Shown: positions 40,787 to 49,500, counted from the first letter of the stretch. The stretch: DNA of 64,000 bases from Paenibacillus sp. GSMTC-2017 (GCF_016019935.1 NZ_JAECMT010000001.1:124022-188021), one strand, 5' to 3'. The notes: generated from the letters alone by a model not told the origin. A program made the numbers and translations.

Positions 40787-40845
40787 GATGTAGAGCAATA
40801 ACCTATGCAATATTGAAAGACATTAACCATCATTTCAGCAAAATT

Positions 40846-40890
40846 AAAGCTCGAGGAACCGAGATAAAATCCAGGTTCGTCAAGCTTTAT
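40846..40890 (+). terminator. Terminator after the immunity-like run
   Basis: AAGCTCGAGGAACC against GGTTCGTCAAGCTT, 12 of 14 paired, then TTATTTT. The rest of 40787-41121 holds no gene. Confidence 0.6.
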
Positions 40891-41121
40891 TTTCTTGAAG
40901 AGATGTAAACAGGAACAGGTAGTACCGTTACATCTATTTGTTATTTATCTGAACGAGTTCTTGGCAATGTTAGGTTCGTTAAAAATTGATTATACATATT
41001 TAATACCAAAAGAATTATCGAAAAAATAGTAATATAAGACTGTTAAACGCGATGGTTAATTCAATAGATTCATTTTAGAAAATTCGGAATGTTATAACAT
41101 AAAATGAACGGAGGAATCGCT

Positions 41122-41862
41122 TTGATAGAACATAACAATCTCGAAGAATATCTAGATCCAATAAATTACGATCTTGAATTCGACGGTGAAATGGACAAAT
41201 ATCAGTTTTATCTTGAACTTGCTAAATCGAGTCCTGGGGAAGTTTTAGAACTTGCTTGTGGCACAGGCTTAACAACGATTCCCCTGTCTAGAGCCGGCAT
41301 AACGATGACCGGTGTAGATATCTCTTCAGCGATGCTCGAATACGCGCGGTTGAAGGCCGCAGGGTTGACTGTTACTTTTATGGAAGGCGATGCTCGTACC
41401 TTCGAATCGGACAAGCGATTTTCGATGATATATTTGACAGGTAATGCATTTCAGGCATTTTTAAGTGATCAAGATCAAATCGATTTGCTAATGACCGTTC
41501 ACAAACATTTACAACCCCATGGAATTTTTGCATTCGAGACCCGCAATCCGGAAGGATCGGATTTATCCGATCAAGAGGAGACAGAATGGGGATCATTTAT
41601 TGATAAGGATGGGAATAACGTCAAGGTATCAGGCACACAATGTTACGATGCTAGCCAGCATATCATGCATTGGGTCACGATGCGTGATTGGGGGTATAAG
41701 CGAACCACTACTCGAATTGCTTGTCGGTTCACGGATCAGGATACGCTGCATTCTTTATTAACCCGTCACGGCTTTCGCATCGAATATCAATATGCTGACT
41801 GGGATAAAACGCCGTTCTCTCCGTCATCTTCATCTATCATTAGCGTTTGTAGGAAATGTTAG
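41122..41862 (+). CDS. Class I SAM-dependent methyltransferase
   Basis: 246 residues. Motif I 'VLELACGTGLTTIPL', acidic loop 'GVDISSAMLEYARLKA', motif 'EGDARTF' and 'MIYLTGNAFQAFL' give a complete Rossmann methyltransferase of the small-molecule type. TTG 41122 was chosen since ACGGAGGA (41106-41113) precedes it at good spacing; ATG 41104 lies upstream of that site. Substrate unknown. Confidence 0.88.
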   Translation: MIEHNNLEEYLDPINYDLEFDGEMDKYQFYLELAKSSPGEVLELACGTGLTTIPLSRAGITMTGVDISSAMLEYARLKAAGLTVTFMEGDARTFESDKRFSMIYLTGNAFQAFLSDQDQIDLLMTVHKHLQPHGIFAFETRNPEGSDLSDQEETEWGSFIDKDGNNVKVSGTQCYDASQHIMHWVTMRDWGYKRTTTRIACRFTDQDTLHSLLTRHGFRIEYQYADWDKTPFSPSSSSIISVCRKC

Positions 41863-41956
41863 CAGAGACGTATTACATTATAGGATATCAAGATTTTTAG
41901 CCGAAGAAAGCAAGTTGGCTCTCGAAGTGGAAGAATGCATTCATGTGAAAAGACAA

Positions 41957-41987
41957 ATAGAGCGCCCCATAAACCTTGGCGCCCTAT
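41957..41987 (-). terminator. Terminator of the His/Cys microprotein gene
   Basis: Plus-strand ATAGAGCGCC (41957-41966) with GGCGCCCTAT (41978-41987), one G-U pair; the minus-strand tail is TTTGTCTTTT. It starts 11 bases beyond the gene end. Confidence 0.65.
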
Positions 41988-41997
41988 TAGTAAAATG

Positions 41998-42117
41998 TTA
42001 GAAGAATCTAAAACGATTGAAACCACAAGGATCGAAACAACAACGATTAAAACAACAATGATGATGGTGATGGTGGTGGATATGGCGTCGACGGCGACAA
42101 GATCTATTGTTTCTCAT
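41998..42117 (-). CDS. 39-residue histidine- and cysteine-rich microprotein
   Basis: Minus-strand frame of 39 codons with TAGGAGGTG six bases before ATG 42117 and a hairpin terminator directly after TAA 41998. Composition is extraordinary: Arg-rich start (residues 2-11), then H12, H14-H20 (seven His in a row), cysteines at 7, 21, 22, 26, 27 and 31, and an Arg/Phe/Asn tail. The CC-x3-CC-x3-C spacing together with the His run suggests dense metal or cross-link chemistry, as in a metallothionein-like or spore-coat peptide; both are inference. A CATATAATG box at 42147-42155 (minus) could be a mother-cell sigma -10. Confidence 0.72.
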   Translation of the reverse strand: MRNNRSCRRRRHIHHHHHHHCCFNRCCFDPCGFNRFRFF

Positions 42118-42225
42118 TATAGACACCTCCTACTAACAAGATAATCCATTATATGTATTTTAAATAGATTTGGTATGGACTAGCATATATTCTAGTGAGA
42201 ATTGGTATATGGGAGGAATGAGTAG

Positions 42226-42460
42226 ATGGGAGAAGCTAGACGCCAACGATATTACAATGCGCAAGTCGTATACCCTGCATTTTGCTGTAAGAAGGTTGAA
42301 ATGCTGCGAAATGATCGTGAAACGGGGCAAACACACATGTCGGTGACAAGAATATGTACCGATTACTGATAAAGGCCAACAATATATACAGATTGCCGAC
42401 ATAGTTGCAATACGTGTGCTCATTGATTCGCTTCGTCAGCAACAAGTACTTAGAAAATAG
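42226..42460 (+). pseudogene. Small gene split by a frameshift
   Basis: ATG 42226 follows GGGAGGAATG and reads 47 residues ('MGEARRQRYYNAQVVYPAFC', 'RETGQTHMSV') to TGA 42367-42369. The +1 frame continues from about 42350 with 'EYVPITDKGQQYIQIADIVA' and ends 'RQQQVLRK' at TAG 42460, just before a perfect terminator. A single protein of about 77-80 residues broken by one indel fits best. It is divergent from the His/Cys microprotein gene, with about 108 bp between starts. Family unknown. Confidence 0.6.
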
Positions 42461-42474
42461 TGTGGTAAATACTG

Positions 42475-42507
42475 AAAGCCGTAATCATTTGATTGCGGCT
42501 TTTTTTA
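42475..42507 (+). terminator. Terminator after the split small gene
   Basis: AAAGCCGTAATCA paired with TGATTGCGGCTTT, then T7. Confidence 0.9.
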
Positions 42508-42550
42508 TATACCTAATCAGCAACAGTCCATACCAACCATTTAAACCCCA

Positions 42551-42570
42551 CATACCATAAATGGTATGTG
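42551..42570 (+). promoter_or_regulatory. Perfect inverted repeat upstream of the BBE oxidoreductase gene
   Basis: ACATACCAT-AA-ATGGTATGT, a 9-bp perfect dyad, ends 51 bp before the GTG start. No T tract, so it reads as an operator rather than a terminator. Confidence 0.5.
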
Positions 42571-42621
42571 CCTAATTTGTGGAAGTAATAAATAATCATT
42601 TAATTCTAGGGAGTTGGATAC

Positions 42622-43977
42622 GTGAAATCAATATCGAGACTTACCGGACGAGTGATTCTCAAAGGACAACCAGGTTATGAAGCAGCTCGTAAAAATTGGG
42701 ACCCTCATACTGACAGATTTCCTAAAGTGTTTGTTTTTGCTCAAAAAACTCAGGATGTTGCTAATGCTATAAAATGGGCTCGTAAAAATAATGTTCCAAT
42801 TCGCCCAAGAAGCGGACGGCACGCCTTAGAGCCCAACCTTTCCCAGGTTAACGGTGGAATTGTCATCGACGTCAGTGAAATGAAAAAAATTAAATTGAAT
42901 AAAAAATACAATACGGTTGTTGTTGAGACAGGTAATCGGGTAGGTAGAATTGTAGATACGTTGGCACGGAAAGGATTTATTGCTCCATTTGGTGATAGTC
43001 CAACGGTTGGAATCGGTGGAATTACAGCGGGTGGGGGAATTGGTCCTCTTCAAAGAACAACTGGACTCATCAGCGATAATCTAATCGAACTAGAAATGGT
43101 TGACGCAAAGGGAAGAGTTATTCGAGCAAATAAAAAACGAAACTCCGATCTACTATGGGCTTCCCGCGGTGGTGGTGGCGGCAACTTCGGCGTATACACA
43201 AAATATAAATTCAAAGTATTGCGCTCGCCAGCCAAGGCTACAGTTTTCAGCATTACCTGGCCATGGGAACAGTTCGAAAAAGTCGTAAAGAAATGGCAAG
43301 TATGGGCTCCTGACGCCAGTACCAAGTTGGGCAGCGAATTAAGTGTAGGTCCCAAAAAAGGTGGAAATGTCAGCATGCTCGGGTTGTACCTCGGTTCTAA
43401 AAAGGAGGCCCTACGCCAATTAGAACCTATTCTAAGAGTTGGGACAACTACGAAAAGAACGATCCGATCGCTCCCATACATCGAAGCAACTAAGTTTTTA
43501 TTAGCCCCTGATCCAGTGCTTACCCAAAAGTTCAGTAACCAGTTCTCCAGTGGCTTCGGAAGACGTCCATTCCCGAATAGAGCTTATAAAGTTATGCGTG
43601 AATTTCTAACAAAAGCAGAAGGAGGGACTCCGGCCGGATTCTTCTTCCTTAACTGGGGAGGTGCCATAAGCCGTATCGCTCCTAAAGCGACTGCATTCTA
43701 TTGGCGTAAAGCAAAATTCTATGTCGAATGGAACAGCTCATGGGTTAACCCATCTCATGCAGCTAAAAATATTGCCTTAGCTCGGAACACTAGGAAGAGA
43801 TTACAGCCTTATATCGTAGGTTCGTATATCAACGTTCCTGATCAAGGTATAAAAAATTCTGGGCCTGTTTATTATGGTAAAAACTATCCAAGGCTACGTA
43901 GAGTAAAAGCTAAGTATGATCCGAATAATCTGTTTAATAATCCTCAGAGTATTCCACCGGCAAAGACAAAAACTTAA
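42622..43977 (+). CDS. FAD-binding oxidoreductase of the berberine-bridge (BBE-like) family
   Basis: 451 residues. The FAD_binding_4 (PCMH) domain at about 30-205 has 'VPIRPRSGRHALEPNLSQ' with the His that can carry covalent FAD, 'SPTVGIGGITAGGGIGPLQR' and 'WASRGGGGGNFGVYTKYKFK'. A substrate domain follows, and the C-terminal BBE motif is 'KYDPNNLFNNPQSIPP'. Such enzymes oxidise sugars or secondary metabolites with O2. Strongly basic for this family (many Lys/Arg). GTG start after AGGGAG. Expression may be controlled by the inverted repeat upstream. Confidence 0.92.
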   Translation: MKSISRLTGRVILKGQPGYEAARKNWDPHTDRFPKVFVFAQKTQDVANAIKWARKNNVPIRPRSGRHALEPNLSQVNGGIVIDVSEMKKIKLNKKYNTVVVETGNRVGRIVDTLARKGFIAPFGDSPTVGIGGITAGGGIGPLQRTTGLISDNLIELEMVDAKGRVIRANKKRNSDLLWASRGGGGGNFGVYTKYKFKVLRSPAKATVFSITWPWEQFEKVVKKWQVWAPDASTKLGSELSVGPKKGGNVSMLGLYLGSKKEALRQLEPILRVGTTTKRTIRSLPYIEATKFLLAPDPVLTQKFSNQFSSGFGRRPFPNRAYKVMREFLTKAEGGTPAGFFFLNWGGAISRIAPKATAFYWRKAKFYVEWNSSWVNPSHAAKNIALARNTRKRLQPYIVGSYINVPDQGIKNSGPVYYGKNYPRLRRVKAKYDPNNLFNNPQSIPPAKTKT

Positions 43978-44003
43978 TGAAGTGATAAATGATATACAAG
44001 TGG

Positions 44004-44037
44004 GCAGCCGACAAAAATGATCGACTGCCTTTTTCAT
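44004..44037 (+). terminator. Terminator after the BBE oxidoreductase gene
   Basis: GGCAGCCGA with TCGACTGCC (one mismatch), then T5. Confidence 0.7.
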
Positions 44038-44476
44038 TGAAGCTTCTACGATATTGCTTTATGCAAAGCCGACAAAAAAGCGGATGATTTTATAAATAAT
44101 CTAATTATTGCTGCTAGCAACAGCTTGTTAATCTTGTTTCCATTGAAGATGAATTTTGTGATTTGGCTTAGTTTAACAATCCTTCACTTCAACAATGAAA
44201 ATCAATCCTTGGTTTTTAAGAGATTGGGAGACTTTCATTCTAAACAGCTATACGTTCAAAAAATTAACATTCTAAATAAAAACAGGTCGGCTCTAAATAA
44301 ATATGCAAAAAAATAGAGAGAAATCAACTTAAATAGACATTTTTTATCGTTGGACAATGGTTCCCAATTTGTGTATATAAATAGGATACGTGGACATAAT
44401 ATTTTTAGCTTACTGAGCCAATAACATGATCACTATAAATGATTAATAAAGATGAGAGATGGGAGGTGCTAAGTTA
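44038..44476. other. Intergenic, no gene supported
   Basis: 439 AT-rich bases. A 63-codon frame at 44125-44316 has no ribosome site and no recognisable protein, so it is not called. Confidence 0.3.
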
Positions 44477-44656
44477 ATGTCGAATAAAAAATGTTATTAT
44501 GCATTTGAGGATACATCGGGCAACTTAATTGAATTTCAAGCCACTAGCTTACAACAGGCGATGATGATTAAAAAAAAGAAGGCCCAAGAACTAGGAATCT
44601 ACAAAGAGGCTTTCGAGCTCACAAGCATAAGCAAGAAACCAAGCCAGAGCGCATAG
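44477..44656 (+). CDS. Small hypothetical protein (59 aa)
   Basis: ATG 44477 lies nine bases after GGGAGGTG. 59 residues, basic and Gln-rich: 'MSNKKCYYAFEDTSGNLIEF', then a helix 'LQQAMMIKKKKAQELG'. A terminator overlaps its 3' end. No family recognised; good start and stop signals support it as a real gene. Confidence 0.65.
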   Translation: MSNKKCYYAFEDTSGNLIEFQATSLQQAMMIKKKKAQELGIYKEAFELTSISKKPSQSA

Positions 44657-44670
44657 TCTGGCTTTTTTTG
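44641..44670 (+). terminator. Terminator of the 59-aa gene
   Basis: AAGCCAGA with TCTGGCTT around GCGCATAG, then T7. Confidence 0.9.
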
Positions 44671-44775
44671 TAGAAAGCAATACTGTTTGCGACTTTCCCT
44701 AAGCTAAGGACATGAACTATATTTCATGATTGAGTCTGGACAAGAACATGATGTCATAATAGCGCTATTTGCTCC

Positions 44776-44880
44776 GACAAAAATATTAGCTGATTAATAA
44801 CCGCGTAAATCGCGGTATTTTTGTTTTACCGGTACATATTCCTGGCAATGTATACTGTTAAAAATATGTACCGATTACAG
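44776..44880. repeat. 105-bp interspersed element, copy A
   Basis: About 80 percent identical by eye to 47801-47905 in the same orientation. Contains a terminator-like hairpin ACCGCG...CGCGGT with T tract, then a second dyad GGTACATATT...AATATGTACC. No ORF. The surrounding 44671-45041 holds no other gene. Confidence 0.7.
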
Positions 44881-45041
44881 ATGAGTTATTAATTTCACTT
44901 ATGATTGCTCACTTATTTACGGTATTTCACTCGGTTGGAAAGGGAGGGAAGATATCTAAGATTATTATGTTAATTAGGTTTAGATAATAGGATAAAATGC
45001 AAGTCTATTTCTCATACTAACTTTGAGTGGAGGTGATTGCT

Positions 45042-45212
45042 ATGCCAAAAAATGACGCCGATCCTAAGTATGACCGCGAGGATAACAAAGCAGATAAGAA
45101 AAACAATCAGCAGAATCATGCTCATTTCACTGAAGAAATACAAACGCTTGAAAGCAACAAAGCTGCTGATTATGTCCCAAGTTTAAATGGTATCCCCAAA
45201 GATCAAGTTTAA
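45042..45212 (+). CDS. Small hydrophilic protein (56 aa)
   Basis: ATG 45042 follows GGAGGTGATTGCT. 56 residues, almost entirely charged or polar ('DADPKYDREDNKADKKNNQQ'), probably unfolded. Strong terminator behind it. Resembles small acidic/basic disordered proteins of spore formers in composition only; no family is assigned. Confidence 0.65.
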   Translation: MPKNDADPKYDREDNKADKKNNQQNHAHFTEEIQTLESNKAADYVPSLNGIPKDQV

Positions 45213-45220
45213 CTAATTGC

Positions 45221-45259
45221 AGGCTGCCCTTCTCATCACTATATGAGGGGCAGCCTTTT
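45221..45259 (+). terminator. Terminator of the 56-aa gene
   Basis: AGGCTGCCC with GGGCAGCCT plus an inner CTCAT/ATGAG extension, then TTTT. Confidence 0.85.
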
Positions 45260-45520
45260 CAGTCATTTTGTAAAACTTTCATATCTTGAAGATTCGCTTT
45301 ACAAAGACTGGGGGTATTCGAAGATTATATGGAGGAACCTTACAGATTGAAATTTAACAAAACAATTAATTATGAATATTACTAGTGTGTTAAGCGCTAG
45401 AATTCGGGATGTATTCTAGCATTTTCAGTTATCAGACATGGAAAATTTTTTCAGATTTATCACAATAGATACGGTATACTTAAGGTGTGTTTTCTAAAAT
45501 TTGAACTGGAGGTGTCAGCA

Positions 45521-47278
45521 ATGTGCAGTATACCCCCATCCAGAACAACTCACTTATCCGACTCAATCATGTGCACCATCAAAGAACTTCCTCCCGAACT
45601 TCAAGTAAAATCGGCTGCTAGAGCGATCGAGATTAACCCAGAAAACGCTCCGAAAGCCCACCAAACACTACTTTTGTCACAAGAGGAGCAATCAAACCCC
45701 CTTAAATTGGCTTTACTGACATTGAAACGCTGGAGAAGAAGTGGTGTAAACCTGACTGTCGGATTTTTCGGTAATCCATCTGCTGAATTGAAAGCTCGGA
45801 TTATTAGCCACATGAATGCATGGAACGTGTCCGGAAATATTCAGTTTACGGAATCTTCTAACAATCCTCAAGTCCGAATAAGTTTTGATCGTGAAGGATA
45901 TTGGTCATATTGCGGGATCGATATTCTACAAATCTCTTCTGACCAGCCCACGATGAATCTCCAAGGATTCAGCATGGATACGCCAGAATATGTATTCCGA
46001 CGTGTCGTTCGTCACGAAACTGGTCACACACTTGGCTTTCCTCATGAGCATCTCCGTCCAGAAATCGTGAATCTCATTGATTCGGAAAAGGCAATCGCCT
46101 ATTTTGCAGATCGTTTCATGTGGTCTCGTGAGAAGACAATAGCGCAGGTACTTACTCCACTAGACCCGTTCGTAAATGTAACTGTGGTGGCGGATCCTAA
46201 CTCTATCATGTGCTACAAGTTGCCGGCGTCCATCATGAAAGATGGCATTGCTATTAATGGAGGCACGGATATTAGTGCTTCAGACATGCAGTTAGTTGCA
46301 ATTTTGTATCCCAAGTCTAATGCAACCAAAAGTCTCATGCATACTGTGCGTAACTCGGACGGAAGCTGGCAGCCCTTGGAGAATCTGCTTGATAAATTTA
46401 GTATTGAAAGTCCGATCCTTTCTCTTGCAGGTGCGAAAGACGAAAATGGCAATACTCATTTAGTTTTCACTACGATCTGGGGAGGACCTGAGGAGATTGG
46501 ACAATTGTGGCACTCGATTCGCCACTCGAATGGCAATTGGTCGGGGCCGAACAATCTATCTCAGTTGCTAGAGATTTCCAAAGGTGTTGCAGCAGTCGCA
46601 GCGGCGAGCGGGCAGAATGGAACGATACAATTTATATTTACAACGAGCGATGGTCATCTATGGCACACTATTCGTGAATCAAACGGGAATTGGCAACCGA
46701 TTGGTGACCTCCGAAAAGAAGTTAAGGTTTCTGGGAACGTGGTCGCTCTCAGCGGAACTAGCGGCGCCGACGGGGCTACACAGTTTGTGTTCACTACAAA
46801 TGACGGACACCTCTGGCACACCATTCGGCGTGCTAACGGTAGCTGGCAGCCGCTAGGCAACCTTTCGGCTGAGCTTTCAAGGAAATGGACTGGAGTCGTC
46901 ACTACAATTGCGGGAGCAGAAGGTCCTAGCAACGGGGATGCGGTGTTTGTCTTCGCTACAAACCAATCAAATCTATGGCATACACTTCGTCATAGAAATG
47001 GTGGGAAGTGGATGGGGTTGAATGATTTAGGAAAAGAATTGCAGGTAGAGAAACGAGTCATCGCAATAGGGGGTTGCTCCGGTGCAGACGGACAAACGCA
47101 GTTCATCTTTGCTACTCAAGATGGTCAGGCGTGGCATACTATCCGTTATGCTAATGGAGGTTGGCAAAGTGCGGTTCCACTAAATTGGGTACTGCCAATC
47201 ATAGGCCCAATGCCCACTTTGACCGGTGTGACCGGCGACTATGGTGCAACGCATTTTTTCTTCACCACGTACCAGTAA
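45521..47278 (+). CDS. Astacin-like zinc metalloprotease with C-terminal lectin-like repeats
   Basis: 585 residues. The catalytic domain (about 40-275) holds 'RHETGHTLGFPHEHLRPE', the full metzincin signature HExxHxxGxxHE (first His is residue 165), and a Met-turn 'DPNSIMCYKLP'. Residues about 280-585 consist of about six units of roughly 50 residues with core 'LWHTIR..NG.WQPLG.L', each with a beta-strand '(T)QFVFTT..DG', typical of PLL/tachylectin-type beta-propellers. No signal peptide or pro-segment is obvious, unlike most secreted astacins, so release or a cytosolic role is unclear. GGAGGTG precedes ATG 45521. Confidence 0.85.
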   Translation: MCSIPPSRTTHLSDSIMCTIKELPPELQVKSAARAIEINPENAPKAHQTLLLSQEEQSNPLKLALLTLKRWRRSGVNLTVGFFGNPSAELKARIISHMNAWNVSGNIQFTESSNNPQVRISFDREGYWSYCGIDILQISSDQPTMNLQGFSMDTPEYVFRRVVRHETGHTLGFPHEHLRPEIVNLIDSEKAIAYFADRFMWSREKTIAQVLTPLDPFVNVTVVADPNSIMCYKLPASIMKDGIAINGGTDISASDMQLVAILYPKSNATKSLMHTVRNSDGSWQPLENLLDKFSIESPILSLAGAKDENGNTHLVFTTIWGGPEEIGQLWHSIRHSNGNWSGPNNLSQLLEISKGVAAVAAASGQNGTIQFIFTTSDGHLWHTIRESNGNWQPIGDLRKEVKVSGNVVALSGTSGADGATQFVFTTNDGHLWHTIRRANGSWQPLGNLSAELSRKWTGVVTTIAGAEGPSNGDAVFVFATNQSNLWHTLRHRNGGKWMGLNDLGKELQVEKRVIAIGGCSGADGQTQFIFATQDGQAWHTIRYANGGWQSAVPLNWVLPIIGPMPTLTGVTGDYGATHFFFTTYQ

Positions 47279-47704
47279 TTGGAATTACTTTTGACGTATT
47301 GCTTCAGAGGACTTATCCGGTATCGCTTACGCAAGATCATCGGCAATAAAGTCTGCAATGAGGTGATATCGCCATTTGGGATGCCCACAGAAAGGGTCCC
47401 TTGAAATGGTTTTTATAAATACAAGTTAACAGGAGTAAGGCTACGTGTATCTATGAGCGCCGTCATAACAGTTATTCATGCTTAAACGAAAGAGAAACCC
47501 AACTTCCTTTTCAAGTCTTTGGGTTTCTCTACAATTGGCGGGAAATCAAAAAAGACGCTAGTTTCCTGAGATAAGCAGTCGGCATGGACGATATTGTCTT
47601 AGTAAATAATATCGCAGTTTTTTAAATTATAGATACTAAGGTGGTAATCTGAAATCAGTCATGAGTCAAGTTACAAGCAGATCAGGAAGAGATTATACTT
47701 TAAG

Positions 47705-48013
47705 TTGAAATGTGGGAAATGTGGATCGAATCTTAAAGAAAGTAGAAGTGAGCAGAAAGTAATAATAGAAATGGTTTACTATTGTGACACAATGACGGAT
47801 GACAAAAATAAATGCCGATTAATTACCGCGAAAATCGCGGTTTTTTTGTATTTTCGATACATATTCTTGGCAATGTACAATGTCAAGAATATGTACCGAG
47901 TGCCGAAAAAGGATCAAATTTTTCACATAAAAACTACCCTGAAGGACATGAGACATATCTTTCACCTCACCTTCAAGAAATTTTTTAAATTAAATGTACT
48001 GGTAAGACAATGA
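47705..48013 (+). CDS. Doubtful zinc-ribbon ORF
   Basis: From TTG 47705 the frame reads 'MKCGKCGSNLKESRSEQKV' and 'YYCDTMTDDKNKC', a CxxC...C pattern like small zinc ribbons. No ribosome site is visible and the frame then runs through the hairpins of the 105-bp element, so its 3' half is probably not native. It may be the N-terminal remnant of a gene cut by that element. Confidence 0.3.
   Translation: MKCGKCGSNLKESRSEQKVIIEMVYYCDTMTDDKNKCRLITAKIAVFLYFRYIFLAMYNVKNMYRVPKKDQIFHIKTTLKDMRHIFHLTFKKFFKLNVLVRQ
47801..47905. repeat. 105-bp interspersed element, copy B
   Basis: Same orientation as copy A. Holds ACCGCG...CGCGGT with a T7 tract and the longer dyad ATACATATTCTTG...CAAGAATATGTAC. A short related piece with 'ACAAGAATATGTACCGATTA' is at 42346-42365. 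Confidence 0.7.
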
Positions 48014-48168
48014 TATTTGTTATACGCCTTTTTTGTTAACAGTGCAGTTATATAATTTATTCTTGGAACATAGTCTCGATATTACTTTGTGGATTGCAGT
48101 ATAGAAGGATTTTCCTCCATTGTTGTCGAATTTCGTAGAACAAGTCTATGAATGGAGGAAAGCTAGCT

Positions 48169-49428
48169 TTGAAACTAAGAAAACAATTATTGGGTGTAAC
48201 CGTCATTTTTGCTTTATTATCCAACGGAGCGGATGCTTCATATGCATCTATTCAGAGTTTATCGAAAGGGAAGACGCTGAGCGGGGGAGCTGAACAATAC
48301 GCCCAGATTGCATCTGTTCAAAATAAAGTAACCGTTGCAAATATTGTGGCTGTTACTAATTTACGCAATGGACCAGGGCTGGATTATGACGTAGTCGCCA
48401 AAGCGAAGGCAGGCGAATCCTACCCTATTATTGGCACCGAAGGAGAATGGTATAAAGTATCTCTTTCAGACGGCGGCGCGGCTTATGTTGCAAATTGGGT
48501 AGTGGAAACTGCGCCGAGTGACAGCAATCAATCTTCTACGAATAATGGACAAAAACCAGGTAAAGATGTAAAGACCAGCAGTTCCAAAGATAAGAAAGAA
48601 ATAGTAAATATAGTGGACACCACCAATTTGCGCAAAGGGCCGGGGTTAGATTATGAGATTCTTGCCAAAGCAAAGGCTGGTGAAACGTTTCCTGTCTTAG
48701 GATTAAAAGACAATTGGTATCACGTTTCGCTGCCAAACGGAGGAACCGCTTATGTTGCCAAATGGGTGGTGAATACAGGAGATGTCAGCCAAAGCGACAG
48801 TAAAGTGTATATCTACCATACACATAATCGGGAATCTTGGAAAAATGTTTCAAGCAGTACGAAGGGGACTTCCTTCGATGATCCGAAAGTGAACATTACG
48901 CTTGTAGGTAAGCACCTGGCGGAGAGTCTGCAGAAAAAGGGAATATCTTCAATTGTTGAAGAAACCGATTTTACTACAAAGCTGAATGAACAGAAATTAA
49001 GCTACACGAAAGCCTATTCCGAATCGCGGAAAGCAGTTGACAACGCAATGAGGTCACATGCTTCCTTGACCTATTTTTTCGATATTCATCGGGATGCGGA
49101 TATTCCGCGCAACAAAACAACGGTAGTTATTAATGGCAAATCGTATGCTCGCATTATGTTCGTCATTGGAGACGCAAATCCTAATCATAAGGAAAACAAA
49201 AAGTTTGCCGAAGCGTTAAATACGCTTTTGAACAAAAAGTATCCGGGCATATCTAGAGGCATATTGCTAAAAAGTGCTAATCAAGGGAATGCTGAATATA
49301 ACCAATCCGTCTCTAACGGAAGCCTGCTGCTCGAATTTGGGGGAGTTAACAACACGCTGCAAGAGAGTCTCGATTCATCTGAGGCTTTCGCAGACGTGTT
49401 TGCGGAATATTATAAATCAGTGAAGTGA
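48169..49428 (+). CDS. SpoIIP-like peptidoglycan hydrolase with two SH3b domains
   Basis: 419 residues. Signal peptide 1-26. Two bacterial SH3 domains at about 58-115 and 145-205 ('TNLRNGPGLDYDVVAKAKAG', 'TNLRKGPGLDYEILAKAKAG'). The SpoIIP domain at about 215-419 has 'VYIYHTHNRESW' and 'YFFDIHRDADIPRNK', the conserved metal/catalytic surface of SpoIIP amidase/endopeptidases, and 'LLLEFGGVNNTLQES'. Classical SpoIIP is membrane-anchored and lacks SH3b, so this is a diverged, probably secreted cell-wall hydrolase. TTG 48169 is preferred because GGAGGA (48152-48157) lies upstream; ATG 48148 precedes that site. Confidence 0.88.
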   Translation: MKLRKQLLGVTVIFALLSNGADASYASIQSLSKGKTLSGGAEQYAQIASVQNKVTVANIVAVTNLRNGPGLDYDVVAKAKAGESYPIIGTEGEWYKVSLSDGGAAYVANWVVETAPSDSNQSSTNNGQKPGKDVKTSSSKDKKEIVNIVDTTNLRKGPGLDYEILAKAKAGETFPVLGLKDNWYHVSLPNGGTAYVAKWVVNTGDVSQSDSKVYIYHTHNRESWKNVSSSTKGTSFDDPKVNITLVGKHLAESLQKKGISSIVEETDFTTKLNEQKLSYTKAYSESRKAVDNAMRSHASLTYFFDIHRDADIPRNKTTVVINGKSYARIMFVIGDANPNHKENKKFAEALNTLLNKKYPGISRGILLKSANQGNAEYNQSVSNGSLLLEFGGVNNTLQESLDSSEAFADVFAEYYKSVK

Positions 49429-49431
49429 TTG

Positions 49432-49500
49432 TGCACCCCCTAGAATAGATATTGGAAAAACCCCTGGTTAAATCCGATGTTATTCTAGGGGGTGCATTTT
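49432..49500 (+). terminator. Very strong terminator after the SpoIIP-like gene
   Basis: 16-bp perfect stem TGCACCCCCTAGAATA (49432-49447) / TATTCTAGGGGGTGCA (49481-49496), then T5. Confidence 0.9.

Larger units (their letters stand above)
47279..48168. other. Gene-poor stretch between metalloprotease and SpoIIP genes
   Basis: 890 bp. Contains a 12-bp perfect dyad AGAGAAACCCAA (47491-47502) / TTGGGTTTCTCT (47519-47530) without a T tract, a doubtful zinc-ribbon ORF at 47705, and copy B of the 105-bp element. Confidence 0.4.

Noticed and set aside
44125..44316. 63-codon plus-strand ORF
   Set aside because: No ribosome site, AT-driven composition, no protein features.
47491..47530. 12-bp perfect dyad as terminator
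   Set aside because: No T tract on either side and no gene ending next to it; left as an unexplained hairpin.
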